From Candidatus Poribacteria bacterium (GTDB lineage: Bacteria > Poribacteria > WGA-4E > GCA-2687025): a stretch of DNA of 64,000 nt. Position numbers and translations under genes: made by a program. The stretch is taken from positions 35,301 to 99,300 of the forward strand of contig JABGQA010000134.1 in assembly GCA_018644665.1 (NCBI GenBank). The letters are read 5' to 3'. This document shows positions 1 through 8,964 of this stretch, one piece after another. Each line of letters opens with the position of its first letter. The first letter of the stretch is position 1. The notes under the pieces were generated by a model. That model did not search any database, was not told the DNA's origin, and was given only the letters and a program-made list of their open reading frames with translations.

Positions 1-416
1 TGGCGGTGTTCGCCTTCGGCATGTGCTATGCCGCGTACATGGCCGAGGTGTTCCGCGCCGGGATCGAGTCGGTGGATGTCGGCCAGCGAGAGGCGGCCAG
101 GGCGCTCGGCCTCTCGGGTCGTCAGACGTTGTGGCACATCGTGCTGCCGCAGGCGCTTCGCAACGTCCTGCCCGCGTTCGTGAACCAAGCCGTCGCGCTT
201 CTGAAGGACACTTCACTCGCCGCCGTGATCGGGATCGAGGAGATCACGCAGCGGGCGCGCTTGGAGGTCGCGGCCACGTACGATACGTTCGCCGTGTATA
301 TCATGGTCGCGGTCATCTACCTGGTACTCACCCTATCGCTGTCGCAGTTGGCCCGCGCATTGGAGCGCAGACAGGCTCGTGCAAGACCCGATCATCCAAG
401 TCCGCGGGCTGCGTAA
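1..416 (+). CDS. Amino-acid-type ABC transporter permease (C-terminal part)
   Basis: The 5' end lies outside the window; the open frame is read from base 3 to a TAA stop. The visible part carries the EAA loop of the His/Glu/Gln/opine permease family (QREAARALGLSGRQTLWHIVLPQA), which docks on the ATPase, followed by the conserved LLKDTSLAAVIG segment and a final membrane span. This subunit forms the inner-membrane channel for a polar amino acid or related solute. The ATPase gene starts 38 bp before its stop, so the two are translationally coupled. The substrate cannot be told because the binding protein lies upstream. Family assignment is secure; specificity is not. Confidence 0.9.
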   Translation, partial: AVFAFGMCYAAYMAEVFRAGIESVDVGQREAARALGLSGRQTLWHIVLPQALRNVLPAFVNQAVALLKDTSLAAVIGIEEITQRARLEVAATYDTFAVYIMVAVIYLVLTLSLSQLARALERRQARARPDHPSPRAA

Positions 417-1116
417 GGCTTACGGCCGCCTCGTAGTCCTGCGCGACGTGGACCTCGACGTGCAGCCATCCGAGCGGCTGGTGGTCATTGGGCCCAGCGG
501 GTCGGGGAAGTCCTCGCTCCTGCGCTGCCTGAACTACCTGACGCGACCCGACGCCGGAACCATCGCCATAGACGGCGTGCCGCTGGACGACGACGAGGCG
601 ACCATCAACGCCGTCCGCGCCGAGGTCGGGATGGTGTTCCAGCGATTCAACCTGTTCGGTCATCTCACCGCGGTCGAGAATGTCGCGCTGGCCCCGCGAC
701 TCGTGCGTGGCGTCGCCCCTACCGTCAGCCGGGAGCGTGCCGCGGAGTTGCTCGATAAGGTCGGCCTCGCGGACAAGATCGACTCGTACCCCAGCACGCT
801 GTCGGGTGGGCAGCAGCAGCGAGTCGCCATCGCGCGCGCCCTAGCGATGACGCCGAAGGTCATGCTGTTCGACGAGGTGACCTCCGCGCTTGACCCGGAG
901 TTGGTCCACGAGGTGCTGATCGTCATGAAGCAGCTCGCCGACGAGGGCATGACGATGCTCGTCGTAACCCACGAGATGCGCTTCGCGGAGGAGGTCGGCA
1001 CGCGCCTGATCTTCATGGACGAGGGCGCGATCGTCGAGCAGGGCGCGCCGGGCGACGTCCTACGCTCGCCCGAGCATCCTCGCACGCAGGCGTTCCTGGA
1101 GCGTGTGTTGTGGTAA
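379..1116 (+). CDS. Amino-acid-type ABC transporter ATP-binding protein (GlnQ-like)
   Basis: This is a 245-residue ATPase subunit, the usual size for the GlnQ/HisP family, starting at a GTG inside the permease gene. Walker A (GPSGSGKSS) lies at residues 38-46, followed by a Q-loop (MVFQRFNLF), the ABC signature LSGGQQQR, Walker B ending in LFDEVTSALDPE, and the H-loop histidine in VVTHEM. It powers uptake through the upstream permease. Its stop overlaps the next gene, a spermidine-type permease, by 7 bp, so all three are probably one transcript. Family certain; substrate unknown. Confidence 0.94.
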   Translation: MQDPIIQVRGLRKAYGRLVVLRDVDLDVQPSERLVVIGPSGSGKSSLLRCLNYLTRPDAGTIAIDGVPLDDDEATINAVRAEVGMVFQRFNLFGHLTAVENVALAPRLVRGVAPTVSRERAAELLDKVGLADKIDSYPSTLSGGQQQRVAIARALAMTPKVMLFDEVTSALDPELVHEVLIVMKQLADEGMTMLVVTHEMRFAEEVGTRLIFMDEGAIVEQGAPGDVLRSPEHPRTQAFLERVLW

Positions 1117-1982
1117 AGCCGCCGCGTTGGGCGACCACGCATCCTTACCTGGTCCTGCTGTTCCCCGCGATGTTCTGGCTCGTCGTGTTCTTCCTCGCCC
1201 CCATCGCGTTGGTGGTGCTTTACAGCTTCCTCACGCGCGCTGCCGACGGTTCCGTGGCGTGGACGGCGCAGATAGGGAACTACCTGCGCCTAGGGCGTTC
1301 TCTCGCCGGTGAGTTCCCCCCGAGCTACATCGTCATCATCGCGCGGTCGTTGTGGCTCGCCGTGGCGACGACGGCCCTCTGCCTGCTGATCGGCTACCCG
1401 TTTTCGTACGGCCTTGCCCGTGTGTCCACGCGATGGCGGAACACTCTCCTCCTGCTCGTGGTCCTTCCGTTCTGGACGAACTTCCTCATACGCACGTACG
1501 CGTGGCGCTTCATCCTGTGGAAGGGCGGCTTGCTGGACACGCTCGCGCAGCGGCTCGGCATGGAGTCTTTCGTGCTGTACGGCACGGACGCGGCGGTGGT
1601 GATCGGCCTGGTGTACGGGTATCTGCCGTACATGATCCTGCCGCTCTACGTCACGCTGGAGCGATTGGACGGTTCGTTGGTGCAGGCGGCGCAGGACCTC
1701 GGCGCGACGCCCTTCACTGCGTTCCGCAAGGTGACGCTGCCGCTCAGCATGCCGGGCGTGGTCGCGGGGAGCGTGTTGGTGTTCATCCCCAGCGCGAGCG
1801 CGTTCGTCACGCCGAAGCTGCTCGGTGGCGCGAAGTCCATGATGCTGGGGGAGCTTATCGAGCTTCAGTTCAAGACGGTGCGCGACTGGCCGTTCGGGTC
1901 GGCGGCGGGGTGCGTGCTCATGGCGATCGTCGTGCTGCTCACGACGGTGTACTTCCGCGCGGCAGGCTCCGAGGAGTTCTAG
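1110..1982 (+). CDS. ABC transporter permease, PotB (spermidine/putrescine) type
   Basis: A 290-residue inner-membrane permease starting at a GTG that overlaps the ATPase stop. It has an N-terminal membrane span, the NFLIRTYAWRFIL segment typical of PotB/PotH proteins, an EAA loop (AAQDLGATPFTAFRKVTLP), and a final hydrophobic helix. Family members normally work with a second permease (PotC), an ATPase (PotA) and a binding protein (PotD). None follows here: after the stop there are about 85 bp and then an oppositely oriented toxin gene. Either the rest of the polyamine-type operon was lost or this permease is used with the amino-acid-type ATPase upstream. Confidence 0.9.
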   Translation: MVKPPRWATTHPYLVLLFPAMFWLVVFFLAPIALVVLYSFLTRAADGSVAWTAQIGNYLRLGRSLAGEFPPSYIVIIARSLWLAVATTALCLLIGYPFSYGLARVSTRWRNTLLLLVVLPFWTNFLIRTYAWRFILWKGGLLDTLAQRLGMESFVLYGTDAAVVIGLVYGYLPYMILPLYVTLERLDGSLVQAAQDLGATPFTAFRKVTLPLSMPGVVAGSVLVFIPSASAFVTPKLLGGAKSMMLGELIELQFKTVRDWPFGSAAGCVLMAIVVLLTTVYFRAAGSEEF

Positions 1983-2067
1983 AGTCCCGGGACGGTAGAC
2001 CGGTCACCGCAGATCCCCGCGCGACGCAGCGGCTCCCGCTCTCGGCATCGCCCTTGCCTCGGAGGAC

Positions 2068-2532
2068 TCAGCCGTGGTCATCCGGGTTCTCGACCGTCAG
2101 CGCTTCCTGCAACGCTGCGGCATTCAGCTCAATGTCGGCGGATAGAAGGAGGAGGGGTTCCTCACCTCGTTGCTGCATGCGACGAACCGCGAGCGCGCAA
2201 GCCAACTGCACGGCGTCGTAGCCCCTGAGATGGTAGGTTTCCGCGAGATGCATCGCGCTATCGATTGTCGCCGGAACGAGCTCGACCAGGGAATACGCGC
2301 GAGCATCCAACGCCTCGCGGAATTGCCGGACGCCGGCCCGGGCCTTGGCAGATAGGTCGTCGGTTCCACGGGAACGCCTCGATAGGGCGGCGGTGACCTC
2401 CACAGGGGTGACCACGGCGATGTATATGTCGCCGAGCTCGGCGGACTGGAGAAGGTCACGTACCCAGCGCGAGCCGCGCTCGGCGACGTAGGCTTTCACC
2501 AAGGCGCTGCTGTCGACGAAGTACGTAGGCAC
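2068..2532 (-). CDS. PIN-domain protein, VapC-like toxin
   Basis: This 154-residue PIN domain belongs to the family of toxin ribonucleases of type II toxin-antitoxin systems. The acidic metal-binding set is visible: D7 (FVDSSALVK), E45 (TPVEVTAAL), D106 (GYDAVQLA) and a further aspartate near 133. The start is a GTG sharing one base with the stop codon of the preceding small gene (TAGTG), the tight coupling expected of an antitoxin-toxin pair. The probable target is RNA, by analogy with VapC. Substrate and whether it is toxic cannot be told from sequence. Confidence 0.88.
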   Translation of the reverse strand: MPTYFVDSSALVKAYVAERGSRWVRDLLQSAELGDIYIAVVTPVEVTAALSRRSRGTDDLSAKARAGVRQFREALDARAYSLVELVPATIDSAMHLAETYHLRGYDAVQLACALAVRRMQQRGEEPLLLLSADIELNAAALQEALTVENPDDHG

Positions 2533-2789
2533 TACCGCCGCTCGCGGACGATCTGTCGTGAGACGGGTTCTCCACCCAACTCCACCGGCTCGAAGCTGCG
2601 GATATGTTCCGCGCGCTGGCGAGCGTTTCCGATGTGTCGGAGCAGACCGGCTTCCATCAGCCTCTGCTGGAGGGCTGTCGGCTCGTCTGGCGGCCTAAGG
2701 AGGTCGTCCAGAGCATCTCTCACCTGTCGCTGCTCCGAGGGAGTCAGCTTCTCGATGCCACGGATCACCTGTTCCAGCTCCGTCGCCAT
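2532..2789 (-). CDS. Small antitoxin-like partner of the PIN toxin
   Basis: An 85-residue charged protein directly upstream of, and overlapping by one base, the PIN toxin gene. An in-frame ATG 45 bp further upstream exists, but this ATG has a good ribosome binding site (AAGGGACGAG, about 8 nt away), so I chose it. The N-terminal half (ELEQVIRGIEKLTPSEQRQV) is predicted helical; no standard DNA-binding fold such as AbrB, RHH or Phd was recognisable by eye. The antitoxin role is inferred from position, size and overlap only. Confidence 0.65.
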   Translation of the reverse strand: MATELEQVIRGIEKLTPSEQRQVRDALDDLLRPPDEPTALQQRLMEAGLLRHIGNARQRAEHIRSFEPVELGGEPVSRQIVRERR

Positions 2790-3224
2790 GCGCTCGTCCC
2801 TTCGCTGGGATGTCCTCGTGTCCAAGCATACCACACGACGGCGGCACGCCTCCGAGAAGTGTGAGCCGCGGGCCCGAGCGTTGTTCGCCTTTACCGTCGG
2901 CGCATGTACGAGAGGCCTGGCTACCCAAACGTCTGCGTCATGGACAGCACGTCGAACGGCAGACCGTGGAAGCGCTTTCTGTCACGGCGCGCGTACCGAC
3001 GGGCGGGCTTCGTCACGCCAACCCACACGAACATGCGCGCCGATCTGACTTACCACTCCGTCGGCTGGCGTACGGCCGCATCGCCCGCTACGTGGTCCCT
3101 CCTATATGAGCGGGCGGCCTGGCTATTCCTACTTCGAGGCGTGTGACGCTCTCGGCGCGATCGCGCCCCTCGGCTCATCGCATCGGCCCACTGCGCGTTC
3201 ACCGGAGACACGATTGGACGGCGA
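2790..3224. other. Intergenic region, no gene recognised
   Basis: This 435-bp stretch separates the leftward toxin-antitoxin pair from the rightward beta-helix gene, so it should hold two divergent promoters, but no convincing -35/-10 pair stands out. An 80-codon open frame on the plus strand has no familiar motif, no good ribosome binding site and poor codon periodicity, so it is not called. Confidence 0.5.
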
Positions 3225-5018
3225 ATGAACCCACGAGTGCTATTGGCTGCCGTTGGGTATCTCATCGTAGCAAGCGCCGTGACAGTGACGTCGACACTCG
3301 CCGCGGAGGAGCCACCCACCTTCCATGTGAGCGAACGGGGAGCCGACGAAAACGACGGGCGTTCCGAAGCGACCGCCATCCGCACTATCGGGGCGGCCCT
3401 GGAAAGAGCCGCGGCTGGCGACGTCATCCTCGTCCACGCGGGCGCCTACGCCGAGGCGCTAACGCTAGGCAAACCCGTCGCGCTGATCGGCGAGGACGCG
3501 CGAACAACGAGCGTGGTCGGCACAGGGGACGGCGACGTCATCCGCATCGCGTCGGAGGGCGTCAGCCTGCGCGGGTTCACCGTCACGAACTCCGGCGCCA
3601 GCTACGCCGGGCCCTTCGACGGCGGCGACGCCGGAATCAGGCTAGAGCAGGTCACGGGCTGCACGATCACCGACTGTGTCGTCACGGGGAACGCCATCGG
3701 CATCTTCCTGAACGTCGCGCACGGCAACGTGGTCGAGGGCAACATCTGCCACGGCAACGCCGTCGACGGCATCTACGTTCGTCGCTCGGACGACAACACC
3801 ATCGAGCGCAACGAGTGCCACTCCAACGATGGCCACGGGGGCATCTACCTGAACCCGGCGAGCAGTCGCAATCTGCTCCGAGGCAACATCTGCCACTCGA
3901 ACGCCGATCACGGAATCAAGCTGCAAGAGGCGAGCGACGACAACGTGATCGAGGACAATGCGTGCGATGGGAACCGGCACACGGGCATATTCCTACGCAC
4001 GTCGACCGGCAATGTCCTCGCGCGCAACTCTTGCGTGGCGAACGGCCAACCCGGCATCTACATGCAGTCTTCCACGCGGAACACGCTGGACGGCAACGTC
4101 GTGAGTGGCTCCAGCGCGGACTGGGGCATCGTCTTGCGCGATGGCAGTCACGGCAACACCCTCACGAGTAACGTCGTCTCGGAGAACGGCAACGGCATAG
4201 ATCTGCTCTCGTCGGACGACAACCTCCTCCTGGACAACACGATCCGCTCGAACGAGCACGCAGGCCTGACGTTCGAGAACTCGAAGAACAACCGCGCGCT
4301 GTACAACTCCGTCACGATGAACCGGGTGGGCTTCTCGATCGGCACACACGAGACCGGAGGGGTCCGGGTCGGCGACCTGTCGGGGAACCGGCTGTACGGC
4401 AACGCGATCGCTCGGAACGAGACCGCCGGCATCGACAGTGAGGCTGCGATAGAGATCGACGCGACGCTCAACTGGTGGGGAGATCGCAGCGGGCCGCAGC
4501 ACGCATCGCTGAACGTCGGTGGGCGTGGCGATGGGCTGCGCGATGGCGTCCGCTTCGATCCGTGGATGGCGGCCCGGCCGGCGCTCAAGTGGACCGAATC
4601 CGTAGACGCGGGAACCACCACCCGCATCGACGCCCGCTGCGAAGCCAACGCAGAGGTCACCATCGCGACGAACAGCGACGGGTCGGGCCGCGTCTATCTG
4701 GCCGAATTCCCGCAGAACCCCGGCGCGGATCTGGCGACGGACGCCACGATCGTCGGCCGGTGGATCGACTTCGCGACGGACATCGCGGAAGACGGGATCG
4801 AGTGGCCGGTCACCATCAGGCTGTACTACTCGGACGCGGAGTTGCGGGCGGCCGGCGTGGCCGACGAACTCCTGCTTCGGATGCATCGCTGGGATTGGGG
4901 TGACGGAGCGTGGCTGCCGTGCTCCGAATCCGGCGTCGATCCACGCGGCGACTTCGCATGGGCCTCCGTGCGCGAGGCGGGGACGGTCGCCCTAGTGGCT
5001 CCGGTCGCGCGCCGATAA
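3225..5018 (+). CDS. Secreted parallel beta-helix repeat protein
   Basis: This 597-residue protein begins with a signal peptide (hydrophobic core AAVGYLIVASAVTV, likely cleaved after TLAAEE). Residues about 30-420 form a right-handed beta-helix: an entry motif of the kind seen in Pbh1/NosD-like proteins (AGDVILVHAGAYAEALTL) is followed by at least ten coils of roughly 23 residues with recurring N-x-I/V-E-x-N and HGNxxHGI patterns. The segment NWWGDRSGP, common after such helices, marks the end. The C-terminal 170 residues resemble a beta-sandwich. Such proteins are exported polysaccharide-binding or lyase-like proteins. No catalytic residues could be assigned. Start supported by the signal peptide. 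Confidence 0.85.
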   Translation: MNPRVLLAAVGYLIVASAVTVTSTLAAEEPPTFHVSERGADENDGRSEATAIRTIGAALERAAAGDVILVHAGAYAEALTLGKPVALIGEDARTTSVVGTGDGDVIRIASEGVSLRGFTVTNSGASYAGPFDGGDAGIRLEQVTGCTITDCVVTGNAIGIFLNVAHGNVVEGNICHGNAVDGIYVRRSDDNTIERNECHSNDGHGGIYLNPASSRNLLRGNICHSNADHGIKLQEASDDNVIEDNACDGNRHTGIFLRTSTGNVLARNSCVANGQPGIYMQSSTRNTLDGNVVSGSSADWGIVLRDGSHGNTLTSNVVSENGNGIDLLSSDDNLLLDNTIRSNEHAGLTFENSKNNRALYNSVTMNRVGFSIGTHETGGVRVGDLSGNRLYGNAIARNETAGIDSEAAIEIDATLNWWGDRSGPQHASLNVGGRGDGLRDGVRFDPWMAARPALKWTESVDAGTTTRIDARCEANAEVTIATNSDGSGRVYLAEFPQNPGADLATDATIVGRWIDFATDIAEDGIEWPVTIRLYYSDAELRAAGVADELLLRMHRWDWGDGAWLPCSESGVDPRGDFAWASVREAGTVALVAPVARR

Positions 5019-5149
5019 TCGCTAGAGCGAGCCGAGGAAGGCTCCCGTGCGGCAGGTCATGCGCCTTCGCGCGGAATCCCAGGAAGCCAGAGACGGCTGA
5101 TCCCGGCGTGTTCCGGCCGTGCAGACGGATCGCGCCGGTTAACGCGTGA

Positions 5150-5775
5150 ATGTCTAAGTGTATATGGTGGGCCCGGAGCAGAAGGCGCCACGAGCGGCCT
5201 CCTCGACCCCGTCGCAGTGGGGTTCTGGCCGTGCCAGGAAGCGTGCCGCTATTAGTCGCAATGGCCGATGGCTCGGATGTGACTGTGGCGCGCCGCGCGG
5301 TACAAGGCCTGGGCAGAACGGGCAAGTCGAATCCGGGGCTCTTGGATTCGATCTTTTCATGGCCGAACACACGGTTGACGGAGGAATCTGGCGCTCTCAA
5401 GGTCAGGGATGTGGGCTACGTTGACACTATCGTTCACGCGCTGGGACACTTGGACGACAGACGGGGACTGAACGCTATCGAGCGGGCGAGTCGGCACGCA
5501 GACCATCGATTCGGTGTAGGCGTGGTCGCCGCCTTGAGCGGCGTAGCGGGGCGCGACCGCTACACGGAACCGAGCGACGTGCCAGCGGCCGTGCTTGTGT
5601 ACGCTACCACCCGCCCCAGCCCCGCCCGCAACAGAGCCGAGTCCTTGTCCAGGAAGCCCAGACGCTTGGCGATGAGACGGCACGCGCGCTTGCGCAGATA
5701 GTGCTGAGACGACTCGAGAAGGGCGACGCCCGGGCGGCGAGACGCCGAGAAGCGGCTGCGGAACGGCGAGCGTAG
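5150..5775 (+). pseudogene. HEAT-repeat-like remnant, frameshifted
   Basis: Two stretches in one frame look like HEAT helices: VPLLVAMADGSDVTVARRAV and later VHALGHLDDRRGLNAIERAS followed by a second helix. After about position 5640 this frame becomes arginine/serine-rich noise, while the +2 frame gives a clean helical ending (QEAQTLGDETARALAQIVLR, then an RRLEKGD-rich tail) up to a TAG. The simplest reading is one gene broken by a frameshift near 5640. The first 25 codons also look non-coding, so the real start may be lost. Function unknown; HEAT proteins are binding scaffolds. Confidence 0.4.
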
Positions 5776-5882
5776 AGTATCGTTGGTCCGAAATGACAGA
5801 TTGGGACGTGTGGAGGTGGTCGTGTGCTGCGCGACGGCACGTCTCCACACAGGATCCCAACGCCAGAAGGAGATGGCACGCG

Positions 5883-6485
5883 GTGGGCGCCAGTGTTTGG
5901 CTACGCAAGCTCGGGTTCAGCAGATCAAAGGCGCTGTATGGTCTAACATGTGTGGCTGTGGTGGTGCTCTTGGTCTTCACCGTGCGTATCGCTCGGGAGG
6001 TAGCGATCCGATACTACGTCCGTAACGAGAGGTGGGCGGATTCGTGGGGACTCTTCAAGGATGGTTGGAGTCACTACCAGGCTGGGGAGTATGCAGCAGC
6101 CATCTCTGATCTGGACTACGTCGTGGGCGTGGCTCCGAGGGACGGCGGGTACGCGCGTCAGTATTCCGTGGCCTGCCGCGTTCTGGGTGACTGCTATCTC
6201 TACACGGACGCGCCAGGGGAGGCCGAAGAAGCGTACGGCCGCTCTTTGGCATTCGGTGTGGAGAACGCGCGTGCGTATTATGGGCTGGCCAGAACCAACG
6301 CTCTGGCTGGTGACTTCGAGGCGGCGATGGGGTTGCTTACGAAGTCGATCGCACTGGATTCAACGATCGCTCCTATCGCCGTGCTCGACCCCTATCTGAG
6401 GAGCTTACCACAGCAGTATGGGCCGATCCCGGCAATGGAAGGGAGTCGACGTCCACCCCGTTCCGACCGGCCGAGCGGTCGTTGA
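5883..6485 (+). CDS. TPR-containing membrane-anchored protein
   Basis: I chose the GTG start with an AAGGAGA site about 10 nt upstream; an ATG 90 bp earlier gives an arginine/tryptophan-rich extension that does not look like protein. The product has about 200 residues with one membrane segment near residues 18-40 (LTCVAVVVLLVFTVRIA) and two to three tetratricopeptide repeats (WSHYQAGEYAAAISDLDYVV; LGDCYLYTDAPGEAEEAYGR; LARTNALAGDFEAAMGLLTK). The TPR region would face the periplasm or cytoplasm as a protein-protein interaction platform. Its 3' end overlaps the opposing frameshifted gene, so the last residues may be spurious. Function unknown. Confidence 0.65.
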   Translation: MGASVWLRKLGFSRSKALYGLTCVAVVVLLVFTVRIAREVAIRYYVRNERWADSWGLFKDGWSHYQAGEYAAAISDLDYVVGVAPRDGGYARQYSVACRVLGDCYLYTDAPGEAEEAYGRSLAFGVENARAYYGLARTNALAGDFEAAMGLLTKSIALDSTIAPIAVLDPYLRSLPQQYGPIPAMEGSRRPPRSDRPSGR

Positions 6486-7001
6486 ACATCTCCACTCTGA
6501 CGAAAGGGGCGTCCCTCACGCGCGCGAGGCGCCCGCTCTGCCCACGGGAAGCCCGGGTAGGCGAGCAGGAGCGACGTCATCCTGTGCGCCGACGCCCAGA
6601 TCCCCTGTGCGGCCGCGGGATCGACATCTCGGAACCGCCCGTGCCGCGTGTATTCCGCGACCAGATCCCCGACCGAGCCGAAGAGCGGCGCCTCAGCAAA
6701 ACGCAACTGTGTGCCTGCTCCGGCCGGCGCGGGGCTGCCCAGCCGGACCGCGGGATTCGCTGCGCGATCGTCCTCAGCGGCCCCGTACGCGGCACGCGAC
6801 ACGCCCCAAGACCCCTGCGAAGAGCCGGAACTCGTTCGCTATAAACCGCCAATAGTTGGGCGGGTAGCGATACTCTCGTCCATAGTAGGCGGCCGGTGGA
6901 GGTTTTCCGCCACGCTCCTGCGTCCGACGTCTCATCATGTCGTCTGCGAGCTGCCGCTTCCGGCGTAGCATCGCCAACGTCACCGCGCTTGCATAGATCA
7001 T
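6392..7001 (-). pseudogene. Unknown small protein gene, frameshifted
   Basis: The ATG at 7001 has a consensus AGGAGG site 7 nt upstream, so this was a translated gene. The first frame encodes a helical basic N-terminus (LAMLRRKRQLADDMMRRRTQ) and the segment YGREYRYPPNYWRFIANEFR, then runs into a stop. Just after GVLG, near 6803, the +1 frame continues convincingly with VSRAAYGAAEDDRA and LFGSVGDLVAEYTRHGRF. One frameshift therefore splits it. I do not recognise the family. It sits right behind a remnant of an alpha-toroid gene, in the arrangement discussed for the toroid locus at 9071. Its true 3' end is uncertain because the tail overlaps the TPR gene. Confidence 0.45.
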
Positions 7002-7063
7002 GCGCAAGCCTCCTGATGAGAGGTTAGCGCCGCGAACCTGTCCGCGCCAGCGACGGCCGTCAG

Positions 7064-7135
7064 TCAGTCGATGGAGAGGCCATGGGCCGGCCAAGTCAGC
7101 GACACGACCCGTTCGTCCTCCGTGTCGGATGTCAC
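7064..7135 (-). pseudogene. C-terminal fragment of an alpha-toroid gene paralog
   Basis: Read leftward, this fragment encodes VSLTWPAHGLSID and a stop, matching the C-terminus of the complete gene at 9071-10741 (MSLSWAAHGLAID, stop). Nucleotide similarity continues past the stop through about 65 bp of spacer into the next ribosome binding site in both places. It is therefore the truncated end of a second copy; the rest is absent, and the sigma-LamG gene begins beside it. Confidence 0.65.
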
Positions 7136-7165
7136 GGGCCGCCGCCAGGGCAGGCGCGCGCTGCG

Positions 7166-8806
7166 CTAGTCGTCGGCGGTCATGAGGTAGAGAGTGTGAC
7201 CGGCGCCGGAGGCATCGGCGTATTCGGTGGCCCCGGGGCCCTCGTCGAAGTGCCAGAGCGCGATGGTGTGTTCGTCCACTTCGAACCGACCGGGCACGCT
7301 CCCCGAACGATACTCCTCGCCCGCCGAGGGAAACTCCTTCCGCGCGTATCGCGTAGCGCTCGACACTCGGACCTCGCCGATGCGCCCGCGAATCCGCCCA
7401 ACCGTCCTGTTCTGACGAGGCTTCACGTCAACGCGGCCTCCGAGTAGACGGGCGCCGATGACCAGGTGAGAGTTGGAGCGAGGGAGCTTCGACAGGGTCG
7501 CGACATCCGATCCGCCGTCTCGCTGTGTGAGCTTGAGCGCCGAGACGGTGTCGTGCGTGATGGCGCCAAGGCTCATAACCACGCTTTCGTGCCAGTGGTA
7601 TTCGTCTTGGGGGCCGCCATTGCCGTCGACCACCTGCCGCGAGCGGAAGAACTGCCGACCTATGTGAATCCAACCGTGCACTGGCGGGATCCCGCCACGA
7701 CCTTTGTGTTTTAGCCCTCTACCCGTGCCATAGACTAGGCTCGGGCTATGCCCTGACCTACCGACATTGAGGGGGTTGTCGGGGCCCCAGTACTCCATGT
7801 AGTAGCTGCCCTCCTTGTGCAGCAGAACCCACCGCTCGCGTAGCTGCGGAGTCTCCTCAAAGTAGTACCAACCCTCGATCGTCAGACCCTCCTCGCCCAC
7901 GTAGTCGAAGAGAGGGCTGCTCGCGGCAAGGTAATTGCCCTCACCCAGGTGCGCATAGCCTGCGTCGCCAGCCCCACGCCGATCCGATCCGTCGGCTAGC
8001 GTGGGTGGGTCTTCGGTCTCGGGCCCGTCGGACGCCAGGCTGGCGAGGGGCGCCGCTGCCACGGTCTCGCCGGATGCGAGGCTGCCAACCGACGGCGGCC
8101 CGACCCGCTCCCCGGACTCCAGACCAATCAGCGACACCGCAGCAGTGCGCTGTGGACCCTCTCCGGCGGAAGGTCCATGGGCGAGCATCAGCCATATCAC
8201 TCCGGCCACGAGCGCGTGGACAACCACGGCGCCGCTACCACCCGTGGCGACAGGGGCAGGCGCGAAGCCTTCCGCACGCCGAGATGCGCCAGCCGTGGCC
8301 GTGGCTGCCAAGCCGAGAACGCCCCGCAGCTGGCGGCGGAGACGTCGCCGCGCGCGGTGTAGTCGCGTCGTGAGTCCTGTGTACGAGTAGCCGAACTGGC
8401 GGCGGGTCTCCTGGCGATCCTTCTCGTCGATGTAGTGCGCGGTGAGCAGCTCCCGGTCCGCGTCGCTTAGCTGGTTGAGCGCGTGGACTACGTGGCTCCA
8501 GCGCTCCTCGGACTCGACATGCTCGACTGGAGTCGGGCCCGAGGCGACATCGAGCGTAATCGCCATGGCCGGCAGCGGGGGTCTCGGTCGCCTCCCGGTG
8601 CGCGCCGCGTTGCTCGCGATCGCCGCAATCCACTGCGGTAGGCGGCCCTCGTCGCGCAACTGCCCGCGCTTGAGGTAAACGCGCACGATCACGTCCTGCA
8701 CGAAGTCATCCACGTCCGCGGCCTGCGGCAGAAGACCACGGCCTATCGCGCGTATGCGGGGCAGTTGCGATAGCACGGTGTCGTCGAAGCTGTTCGGGCG
8801 TGCCAT
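7166..8806 (-). CDS. Membrane-anchored ECF sigma factor fused to a LamG/ConA-like domain
   Basis: The ATG at 8806 follows AAGGAGA by 8 nt; an upstream in-frame ATG adds 17 residues without a better site. The 546-residue product has sigma region 2 at about residues 10-70 (DDFVQDVIVRVYLKRGQL) and region 4 at about 103-162 (LNQLSDADRELLTAHYIDEK then an HTH ending LTTRLHRARRRLRRQL). One hydrophobic helix at 192-210 (AVVVHALVAGVIWLMLA) follows an arginine-rich stretch, so the sigma part should be cytoplasmic. After a low-complexity linker, residues about 300-546 form a laminin-G/concanavalin-like fold (EEGLTIEGWYYFEE; HTIALWHFDEGPG). No separate anti-sigma gene is adjacent. It looks like a one-protein signal transducer; the ligand and promoters are unknown. 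Confidence 0.85.
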   Translation of the reverse strand: MARPNSFDDTVLSQLPRIRAIGRGLLPQAADVDDFVQDVIVRVYLKRGQLRDEGRLPQWIAAIASNAARTGRRPRPPLPAMAITLDVASGPTPVEHVESEERWSHVVHALNQLSDADRELLTAHYIDEKDRQETRRQFGYSYTGLTTRLHRARRRLRRQLRGVLGLAATATAGASRRAEGFAPAPVATGGSGAVVVHALVAGVIWLMLAHGPSAGEGPQRTAAVSLIGLESGERVGPPSVGSLASGETVAAAPLASLASDGPETEDPPTLADGSDRRGAGDAGYAHLGEGNYLAASSPLFDYVGEEGLTIEGWYYFEETPQLRERWVLLHKEGSYYMEYWGPDNPLNVGRSGHSPSLVYGTGRGLKHKGRGGIPPVHGWIHIGRQFFRSRQVVDGNGGPQDEYHWHESVVMSLGAITHDTVSALKLTQRDGGSDVATLSKLPRSNSHLVIGARLLGGRVDVKPRQNRTVGRIRGRIGEVRVSSATRYARKEFPSAGEEYRSGSVPGRFEVDEHTIALWHFDEGPGATEYADASGAGHTLYLMTADD

Positions 8807-8964
8807 GGCGGTCGTCTCCTTTGCCGCGGGGTGTGACTCTAGAGACGCCTGAAGCATCGGCCTGTCACACTACGCAAAGTCCGCACAGGACGACTAGCTG
8901 CTGTCTTGTGGGTCGTCGGCATGCCGAACCGAGGGCGGGCCTGGGCCGAATCTGCGGGGATACC

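Noticed and set aside
2904..3146. An 80-codon ORF
   Set aside because: No ribosome binding site, motif or coding periodicity.
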